A DNA stretch of 7,992 bases from Methylococcaceae bacterium (lineage in GTDB: Bacteria; Pseudomonadota; Gammaproteobacteria; Methylococcales; Methylomonadaceae), in the NCBI GenBank assembly GCA_003155565.1, contig PMDM01000158.1, positions 10,144-18,135 on the forward strand, read 5' to 3'. This document shows, piece by piece, positions 1 through 5,452 of the stretch. A model generated the notes under the pieces. The model was given only the letters and a program-made list of their open reading frames with translations. It did not search any database and was not told where the DNA came from. The position numbers and the translations under genes were made by a program. Each line of letters begins with the position of its first letter. Position 1 is the first letter of the stretch.

Positions 1-1318
1 CATTGGGGATAGGCTTGTATTGCAGGCCCACCTGAAAGATTTGCCAATCTTTGGTTTTGTCATCGGCAAAACCGTTGGGCGCTTTAGCAATCGTATCCGA
101 ATGTTCATAACGGAAGAACGGTGCAAGATATTGGGTAGTGGTAGGCATAAGCAAAGGCAATATGTCATAACCAACTTCGGTATACCATCCGTAACTTTCA
201 GAACCTATAGTCTCGCCTTTTTCTGCGCTTAATAAATCTGCATTATTAATATGTCCCCACGAACCCAATGCACGCCACTCCAGACCACGATATCTCCATT
301 GCAGATGCATGTCATAGAGCTGAGTAAAAACGTTCGCCTTATGACCGGCAAAGGCCTGATTTTGTCCGGCATTGCCGACATATGCGGAACCGCCAACGGT
401 CAACCCTGGCAACATGTCAGGCGTATAATCCATGCGTGCGACATAACCGAAATTTTCGGCATTTGCATTACTGCCACCTCCCCGACCTTCAGCAATACCG
501 TCGGAGCTAAAACCTTTCGCATCCAGTCCATTGACCACATAAGCGGTGTAAGTCAGGTTAGGTGTTATAGAGCCAAATAAACCCGCCCCCATTTCCCGCC
601 AGGTACTGGGTATGATTCGCTGCTCAACTTCAGGACGGTGATTACCGAAGTAAAATAGCGGCTCATGAATACGGTTGACCAACCCCATCGGCATGAGCAC
701 CAACCCCGCGCGAGCATTGGCTATCGGATCGATAAAGAAATCCAGCGATGCAAATTCGATTCCAACTTCGCCTTTTAATTCGGCGCCTTCGCCACTACTG
801 GCATGTTCAAACTCAATTTCACTGTTGAAGAGTATGCTATCAGTAAATTTATAACCTATATACAAAACCCCTCGTTCAAGATCGGCTTTGTCTTTTTCGT
901 TCCCTTTATCGCCGACATTGGCCTGATAAAAGCCCTCACCATAACCGCCGATCGACAGACCTCTACCTACCTGATAGACCTTCGATGCTGCCGGTCCCAG
1001 ACCATATGCGCTCTTGTACTTGGCTTCTTCAGGGATTGCCAAGTTGGTGCGTAACTTCTCCACTTCCTGGCTTAACACATCGGTTTTGCGTTCTAGCTTT
1101 TTAACACTGCTCGGCGCTGCGTCCGCAACTGGGGGTTGGTCGCTTACAGGTGAACTCTTCATTTGCGCTTTCATCGCCTCAATTTCCTGTTGCTGCGCCT
1201 GGATAATTTTCCACATATCATCCATCGTTTTTGGCTTTTCGAACGCATAGCTGGGTACGCTTAAAGCAAACAGGGCAGTTAATGCATAGCTTGCTAACAC
1301 CATTCGACTTATCTTCAT
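1..1318 (-). CDS. Outer-membrane porin, OprO/OprP-like, C-terminus cut by the window edge
   Basis: An uninterrupted frame of 439 codons runs off the left edge. The ATG at 1318 is preceded by AAAGGA with a 6-nt spacer, which supports this start. Residues 1-25 form a signal peptide (basic MKISR, hydrophobic core, cleavage after SYA), so the product is exported. Residues 31-54 and 72-93 are rich in Gln, Glu, Lys and heptad-like hydrophobics, suggesting a short coiled coil as in trimeric porins. From about residue 105 the sequence alternates polar and aromatic residues with many Gly and Tyr, as in beta-barrel strands (for example SIGGYGEGFYQAN). The segment EVEQRIIPSTWREMGAGLFG, around W240, resembles a conserved stretch I recall from proteins annotated as phosphate-selective porins. 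The barrel and porin assignment is good. The substrate is unknown, and phosphate selectivity should not be assumed. It is transcribed away from the di-heme gene. Confidence 0.8.
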   Translation of the reverse strand, partial: MKISRMVLASYALTALFALSVPSYAFEKPKTMDDMWKIIQAQQQEIEAMKAQMKSSPVSDQPPVADAAPSSVKKLERKTDVLSQEVEKLRTNLAIPEEAKYKSAYGLGPAASKVYQVGRGLSIGGYGEGFYQANVGDKGNEKDKADLERGVLYIGYKFTDSILFNSEIEFEHASSGEGAELKGEVGIEFASLDFFIDPIANARAGLVLMPMGLVNRIHEPLFYFGNHRPEVEQRIIPSTWREMGAGLFGSITPNLTYTAYVVNGLDAKGFSSDGIAEGRGGGSNANAENFGYVARMDYTPDMLPGLTVGGSAYVGNAGQNQAFAGHKANVFTQLYDMHLQWRYRGLEWRALGSWGHINNADLLSAEKGETIGSESYGWYTEVGYDILPLLMPTTTQYLAPFFRYEHSDTIAKAPNGFADDKTKDWQIFQVGLQYKPIPN

Positions 1319-1324
1319 GTTTAT

Positions 1325-1330
1325 TCCTTT
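1325..1330 (-). promoter_or_regulatory. Ribosome binding site of the porin gene
   Basis: On the minus strand AAAGGA lies 6 nt before the ATG at 1318. It fixes the porin start, which is also the start that gives a complete signal peptide. Confidence 0.7.
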
Positions 1331-1355
1331 GTTTATTATTGAAGCTGGTGAACAG

Positions 1356-1385
1356 AGTATAAAACAAATGAGCGGGAAGATACAA
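1356..1385 (-). promoter_or_regulatory. Candidate sigma-70 promoter of the porin gene
   Basis: On the minus strand TTGTAT (1380-1385) and TATACT (1356-1361) are separated by 18 nt. They match the -35 and -10 consensus at 4 of 6 and 5 of 6 positions. The -10 box lies about 38 nt upstream of the porin ATG, leaving a short leader. The -35 box overlaps the palindrome at 1382-1400, a position where a bound repressor would block polymerase. This is prediction from sequence only. Confidence 0.45.
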
Positions 1386-1400
1386 ATGATTCTTATTTGT
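1382..1400. promoter_or_regulatory. Fur-box-like 19-bp palindrome over the porin promoter
   Basis: ACAAAT and ATTTGT form a perfect 6-bp inverted repeat around the 7-nt centre GATTCTT. By hand comparison it matches the Escherichia coli Fur consensus (GATAATGATAATCATTATC) at 10 of 19 positions, including the run AATGAT. The flanking AT-rich sequence (ATTATTTGAAATAA) continues the same character. It overlaps the candidate -35 box of the porin. Fur or a Fur-family regulator (Zur, for example) is a reasonable guess, and another palindrome-binding repressor is possible. Confidence 0.4.
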
Positions 1401-1419
1401 ATTATTTGAAATAAGCTAA

Positions 1420-1569
1420 GTCGGTTTTTACATGGAGCTTGAAGCCCAACATTACGAAAATGTACGCTAAGTACTCTCGAACGGTCTAGTGGCTAAATTT
1501 GCCGCACAACAACGGCTCGGTGCTGTAAAACATATCAAAGTCATTGAATTTGTGAATAAAAATCACTGA
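1420..1569 (+). pseudogene. Remnant of an unidentified ORF with an internal stop
   Basis: One frame reads VGFYMELEAQHYENVR, then TAA at 1468-1470, then continues as a protein-like stretch of 32 residues (LSNGLVAKFAAQQRLGAVKH and onward, ending VIEFVNKNH) to TGA at 1567-1569. The composition is protein-like on both sides of the stop, and no ribosome binding site precedes the ATG at 1432. I read it as the decayed 3' end of a gene whose 5' part is gone. I do not recognise the family. Chance is a real alternative, since only about 50 codons are involved. It ends 5 nt before the REP-like element at 1575. Confidence 0.3.
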
Positions 1570-1574
1570 AAGAC

Positions 1575-1625
1575 AGGGGTCAGAGCACTGTTTTACATTC
1601 ACTAAACCATAGTCTGTTCCCTATT
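1575..1625. repeat. REP-like imperfect palindrome, left copy
   Basis: This segment begins AGGGGTCAGA and ends TCTGTTCCCTATT, with partly complementary ends (AGGG/CCCT and CAGA/TCTG). It aligns with 4771-4822 in the same orientation. 32 of the first 42 positions are identical, including GTTTTACAT and CTAAAC, and the C-run near the end differs by one base. The inner stem is eroded compared with the right copy. The GGGGTCAGA start is typical of repetitive extragenic palindromes mobilised by REP-associated Y1 (RAYT) transposases. No such transposase is present here. Confidence 0.6.
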
Positions 1626-1776
1626 ATTTCTAATTAACGATGACATAGCCTAAAATAGCTAGACATTAAACATTAATTGTGCTAAATGTCAGCTCTAGCT
1701 TAACGTAGCAAGCTAGTCGATATTTTGTTACAAGAGGCCACTGAAAGTTAATTCAACAATGCTGGGAGTAACGGAA
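1626..1776 (+). other. Leader region of the di-heme gene
   Basis: This AT-rich stretch contains no ORF. A 7-bp inverted repeat, CTAGCTT (1695-1701) with AAGCTAG (1710-1716), encloses an 8-nt loop and lies about 60 nt upstream of the gene start. A -10-like TAAAAT is at 1651-1656, but it has no convincing -35 partner. I could not define a promoter with confidence and saw no sigma-54-type site. Confidence 0.3.
1764..1768 (+). promoter_or_regulatory. Ribosome binding site deciding the di-heme gene start
   Basis: GGGAG lies 8 nt before the ATG at 1777. The alternative ATG at 1759 has only a weak GAAAG 11 nt upstream. The later start also gives a shorter, more typical signal peptide n-region. Confidence 0.6.
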
Positions 1777-4722
1777 ATGACACTATTATCTGTAAATGCA
1801 ACTCTCCGGCGCAGGATAGCCGTAGGAATATTCTCCATATTGTTTACCATTCCTGTATGGTCAACATCCTCTTTTACCCTTTTTGAAAGCGGCCAAGTAA
1901 GACCGCTCGCTCTCGCGGCTGATGGCAAAACTTTATTTGCTGTCAATACCCCGGACAATCGTTTGGAAATTTTTCAGGTTATTGGGCGTAACCTCAAGCA
2001 TATTGATTCTATCACCGTAGGCATGGAGCCCATTGCCGTCGCCATACGCAACAATAATGAAGTTTGGGTGGTCAATCACCTCTCAGACAGCGTAAGTATC
2101 GTAAACGTACAAAAACCAGGAAGTCGTCGTGTTGTTCAAACATTACTGGTGGGTGATGAACCACGCGATATTATCTTTGCCGGCCCGAACAAATCTAGGG
2201 CTTTTATTACAACGGCCCATAGGGGGCAAAACATTGGCTTTGATCCTCAATTGACAACCCCTGGCATAGGCCGTGCCGATGTTTGGGTTTTCGATACCGG
2301 AAATTTGGGAAATTCACTAGGCGGCAAACCCATGACCGTCTTGACATTATTTACTGACACGCCACGGGCTTTGGCAACCACACCCGATGGTTCGACCGTT
2401 TATGCCGCAGGATTCCATACCGGTAACCGCACCACCACCCTCAACGAGTTCATTGTCAAAAAAGGCATCGCACTCCCAACCCCAACCCGTATCTATCCTG
2501 GCCCCCTGACCAATTATGCGAATATTCTTCAACCTTCCGTAGGCCTTATCGTTCAATTTAATGGCCAACACTGGGTTGATGAATTGGGTCAGCAATGGGA
2601 TGACATGGTGCCGTTTTCACTGCCTGACCGGGATGTTTTCACCATTAATGCCAACTCCACTCCGCCAGCTGTAAACGATGCCGCTTATACGGGAGTCGGC
2701 ACAGTGTTGTTTAACATGATTGTGAATCCTGTGAGTGGCCACATTTATGTTTCGAATACTGAAGCCCAGAATCAGGATCGCTTTGAAGGCAAAGGTATTT
2801 TTAGCCAAGGCCAAACGGTGCGCGGCCATCTCCATGAAAGTCGAATTACGGTACTTGGCGGCAATCCGCTAGTCCAACCACGGCATTTAAACAAGCACAT
2901 TGATTACAGCACGTGCTGTGCGTCCATTCCAAATAAAGAGAACGATACCAGCGTGGCATTTCCACAAGATATGGCTATTACAAAGGATGGCGAAAAGCTT
3001 TACGTTGCCGCCTTTGGCACCAGTGAGGTCGCAGTTTACGATACCAACGCCCTGGAAAACGACAGTTTTGTGCCCAATACCGCCAATCAAATTCACGTTA
3101 CCGGCGGCGGCCCAAGCGGTGTGGCGCTGAATGAGGGTAAATCCCTGCTCTATGTATTGACCCGATTCGATAACGCCATCTCCGTTATTGACACGGAATC
3201 GCGCAAGGAAATCAAGCACGTAGCCATGTTTAACCCAGAGCCTAAGCATATTGTCGAAGGCCGCCCGTTTCTTTACGATGCTTCTTTCAGCTCCAGTCAT
3301 GGCGATTCCGCTTGTGCCAGTTGCCATGTGTTCGGTGATTTTGACAGTTTGGCTTGGGACTTGGGTGACCCCGATGGAGATCAGGCTACCAATACCGGAC
3401 CGTTTAAAGTGCCCGAGGGAATTGGTTTCTTCTTAGGGCGGGGACGCGCCGAAAATCCACATTTCCGGCCCATGAAAGGCCCCATGACGACACAAAGCCT
3501 GAGGGGCATGGATAATCACGGCTCAATGCACTGGCGCGGAGACCGTACCGGCGGCAATGATGCCAATTTGTTGCCCAACGCGGGTGTCAATGTACAGCCC
3601 AACGGCGGCTCCTTCAACGAAGATGTCGCCTTTCGCAAGTTTAATGTCGCATTTCCTGGCCTCAACGGACGCCATCAACTGCTTTCTGATAAAGATATGC
3701 GAAAATTCAGCAAGTTTATACTGGAGATAACCTATCCACCCAATCCGATTCGTAACCTGGATAATTCCATGACCCCAGCCCAACAAGCGGGGCATGATTT
3801 TTTCTTAACGTCAAAGCCATCAGACTCGTTTTTTGAATGCACTGGCTGCCATGTTTTGGATCGCAATGGCAATAAACAGTACCCCAGTGTCAAAAAGCCC
3901 GGTTTTTTTGGCACAGACGGCCAGTTTTCCTTCGAAGGCGAATCGCAATTCTTCAAAATCCCCCACTTACGCAATCTGTACCAAAAGGTTGGCATGTTTG
4001 GCATGGCGCTACCACCGGCACCCTCTCAACCACCGTTTGATCCTTCACAGGTGGCGCCTTTATTAGGTTCAGCTATTTTCGCGCCATTTGCCAACAACGG
4101 GCCGATGGGTGAGCAAGTCCGTGGTTTTGGCTTTACGCACGACGGTAGCGTGGATACGCCGCTCCGATTCGTTAGTATTTCCCTTTTCTCTGCACGGCCT
4201 CCCGGATCTATCCCCATCGTTGACCCCATAAACACGCCCGAGGAGCTGCTGGTCGATGGTAAAGATCCAGGCAATAGTGGCGGTTTACCACCGTTTGCGC
4301 CTACGCCAGAAGCTATCGCTCAAGGTATCCCTCCACGCCGAAACATTGAGGCCTTTCTATTTGCTTTTGACAGTAACATGATGCCTATCGTCGGGCAACA
4401 AGTCACCCTGAACGCGTATAACGCGACAGAAGCCGAGCCACGGATTGACCTTCTCATCGCTAGGGCGGATGAAAAAGATTGCGATTTGATAGCCAAAAAC
4501 CGTCAGTCCGGTTTTCTGTATGTAGGCGAGGGTGAATTCAAGCCGTCCTTGAAGTATGCGCCCAAAATTCATGATGTCTTTTTACGCGCCAGCGCGCTGA
4601 AATCTAAAGGCGAGGTGACTTATACCTGTGTGCCGCCAGGCTCTGGCAAACGCCTCAGCGTTGATCGAGATGCCGATGGTGTTTTGGATAATGATGATAG
4701 GCACGATAATTTACGGCATTAA
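1777..4722 (+). CDS. Secreted YVTN beta-propeller/di-heme cytochrome c peroxidase (MauG-like) fusion
   Basis: The product has 981 residues. The N-terminus (LRRRIAVGIFSILFTIPVWS) is a signal peptide, so the protein is exported, as c-type heme attachment requires. Residues from about 30 to 490 hold repeats such as NEVWVVNHLSDSVSIVNV and KLYVAAFGTSEVAVYDTN (from K407), typical of YVTN/YncE-type beta-propellers. Two CXXCH heme sites follow: CASCH (C513, C516, H517) and CTGCH (C688, C691, H692). PMTTQSLRGM (569-578) and HWRGDR (585-590) lie between them. After the second heme come FKIPHLRN (F726 onward) and FTHDGSV (H788), matching the FKxPxLRN...HDGS pattern of bacterial di-heme peroxidases and MauG. 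The C-terminus carries DRDADGVLDNDD. Classical di-heme peroxidases have about 320-350 residues, so the propeller is a large addition. The enzymatic activity, partner and distal heme ligands cannot be assigned. It could be a peroxidase, a MauG-type oxidase of a partner protein, or an electron-transfer protein. No mau genes are nearby. An ATG at 1759 would add six residues. Confidence 0.85.
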   Translation: MTLLSVNATLRRRIAVGIFSILFTIPVWSTSSFTLFESGQVRPLALAADGKTLFAVNTPDNRLEIFQVIGRNLKHIDSITVGMEPIAVAIRNNNEVWVVNHLSDSVSIVNVQKPGSRRVVQTLLVGDEPRDIIFAGPNKSRAFITTAHRGQNIGFDPQLTTPGIGRADVWVFDTGNLGNSLGGKPMTVLTLFTDTPRALATTPDGSTVYAAGFHTGNRTTTLNEFIVKKGIALPTPTRIYPGPLTNYANILQPSVGLIVQFNGQHWVDELGQQWDDMVPFSLPDRDVFTINANSTPPAVNDAAYTGVGTVLFNMIVNPVSGHIYVSNTEAQNQDRFEGKGIFSQGQTVRGHLHESRITVLGGNPLVQPRHLNKHIDYSTCCASIPNKENDTSVAFPQDMAITKDGEKLYVAAFGTSEVAVYDTNALENDSFVPNTANQIHVTGGGPSGVALNEGKSLLYVLTRFDNAISVIDTESRKEIKHVAMFNPEPKHIVEGRPFLYDASFSSSHGDSACASCHVFGDFDSLAWDLGDPDGDQATNTGPFKVPEGIGFFLGRGRAENPHFRPMKGPMTTQSLRGMDNHGSMHWRGDRTGGNDANLLPNAGVNVQPNGGSFNEDVAFRKFNVAFPGLNGRHQLLSDKDMRKFSKFILEITYPPNPIRNLDNSMTPAQQAGHDFFLTSKPSDSFFECTGCHVLDRNGNKQYPSVKKPGFFGTDGQFSFEGESQFFKIPHLRNLYQKVGMFGMALPPAPSQPPFDPSQVAPLLGSAIFAPFANNGPMGEQVRGFGFTHDGSVDTPLRFVSISLFSARPPGSIPIVDPINTPEELLVDGKDPGNSGGLPPFAPTPEAIAQGIPPRRNIEAFLFAFDSNMMPIVGQQVTLNAYNATEAEPRIDLLIARADEKDCDLIAKNRQSGFLYVGEGEFKPSLKYAPKIHDVFLRASALKSKGEVTYTCVPPGSGKRLSVDRDADGVLDNDDRHDNLRH
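4663..4698 (+). other. C-terminal calcium-binding-type motif DxDxDGxxDxxD
   Basis: The last residues of the di-heme protein contain DRDADGVLDNDD, an exact fit to the thrombospondin type 3-like pattern DxDxDGxxDxxD, followed by a short HDNLRH tail. Such motifs bind Ca2+ in secreted and surface proteins. Only one unit is present here, so its role as a calcium site is inferred. Confidence 0.5.
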
Positions 4723-4770
4723 GGAAGCTCTGAACAAGCTCCACATCCGTAGGGAAAAATAGCAGGAAAA

Positions 4771-4822
4771 AGGGGGCAGGCCACGGTTTTACATACGCTA
4801 AACTGTGATCTGCCCCCCTATT
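4771..4822. repeat. REP-like palindrome, right copy; possible terminator of ileS-lspA
   Basis: Arms 4772-4789 and 4800-4817 pair over 18 positions on the plus strand, with one C-A mismatch and two G-T pairs, around a 10-nt loop. The outer 8 bp (GGGGGCAG/CTGCCCCC) are perfect. It aligns with 1575-1625 in direct orientation. On the minus strand the stem is followed at once by TTTTT (4767-4771), which fits an intrinsic terminator for the leftward operon, about 135 nt past the lspA stop. In the plus direction no T-run follows, so termination of the di-heme transcript, whose stop is 50 nt away, is less certain. Confidence 0.6.
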
Positions 4823-4890
4823 CTCGTTAACTTCGTTCGCCTTGAGCCCTTCAACCTAAAAAAATCAGTTAGATTTGATATTTACGCGCT

Positions 4891-4938
4891 ACCGTAGGGG
4901 CAATCTCTTGTGGTTGCCCGGAGGCACAACATGCCCCG
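4891..4938. repeat. Small hairpin cluster downstream of lspA
   Basis: GGGCAA (4898-4903) pairs with TTGCCC (4914-4919), and GGCA (4923-4926) pairs with TGCC (4932-4935). Alternatively GGGGCA (4897-4902) can pair with TGCCCC (4932-4937). The segment starting CGTAGGGGCAATC resembles dispersed GC-rich intergenic repeats seen in many bacteria, but only one copy is in this window. No T-run directly follows on the minus strand, so it is not an obvious terminator of lspA. Confidence 0.35.
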
Positions 4939-4951
4939 TCCGACTGAGAGA

Positions 4952-5452
4952 CTAATTTCTATCGGATGGTTTACTTTTATCGGAATTACCCAATCCAAAT
5001 GACTCAGCAAGCATCAACGCCACACCCAAGGTAATCGCCGAGTCCGCAATGTTGAATGCGGGCCAGTGCCAAGAGTTGTAGTAGACATCCAGGAAGTCTA
5101 TGACGTAGCCGTAGGCCAAGCGGTCGATTAGATTGCCGATTGCCCCGCCTAACACCAAAGATAACGCCAAGGCGAGCAAGGTTTCATGCTTTTGTAACCG
5201 CGCTAACCAGACGGATAAAACCGCACTGATGACCAACGCCAAGACTGCAAAAAACCACCGCTGCCAACCGCCAGCTTCGCTTAAAAAGCTGAATGCAGCA
5301 CCGGTGTTATGAACATAAGTCAGGTTAAAATACGGCATGAGCGGGATGGATTCGTAAAGCTGCATCGAATTATCAACGACAAGTTTACTCACTTGATCCA
5401 GAATTATTGCCAATAAGGACAGCCATAACCACTTCAACATACCCGATTTCAT
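4952..5452 (-). CDS. lspA: Lipoprotein signal peptidase (signal peptidase II)
   Basis: This inner-membrane aspartic protease removes the signal peptide from diacylglyceryl-modified prolipoproteins. The 166-residue length is normal for the family. Visible signatures are LDQVSK (18-23), the NTGAAF motif (49-54), [10 protein letters not shown] (102-111), YVIDFL with catalytic D119, and FNIADS with catalytic D137. The two Asp residues are spaced as expected for the catalytic dyad. Hydrophobic stretches near 5-18, 66-84, 92-106 and 138-150 fit four membrane helices. The start was chosen at the ATG overlapping the ileS stop (ATGA, 5449-5452), the usual translational coupling. A longer frame from 5506 would add an 18-residue Arg/Cys-rich stretch inside ileS and is unlikely. 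The ATG at 5440 (MLKWLW) is the alternative. No fkpB or ispH follows. Confidence 0.96.
   Translation of the reverse strand: MKSGMLKWLWLSLLAIILDQVSKLVVDNSMQLYESIPLMPYFNLTYVHNTGAAFSFLSEAGGWQRWFFAVLALVISAVLSVWLARLQKHETLLALALSLVLGGAIGNLIDRLAYGYVIDFLDVYYNSWHWPAFNIADSAITLGVALMLAESFGLGNSDKSKPSDRN

Noticed and set aside
251..580. Open frames on the plus strand across the first 1.2 kb
   Set aside because: The minus strand carries a continuous porin frame with signal peptide and ribosome binding site; these frames are its shadows.
2887..3327. A 146-codon open frame on the minus strand inside the di-heme gene
   Set aside because: It lies wholly antisense to a well-supported coding region with clear heme and propeller motifs, and its translation shows no recognisable domain.
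1777..4722. Calling the di-heme gene mauG of a methylamine dehydrogenase cluster
   Set aside because: No mau structural genes are nearby, and the protein is far larger than MauG; only the di-heme framework is shared.
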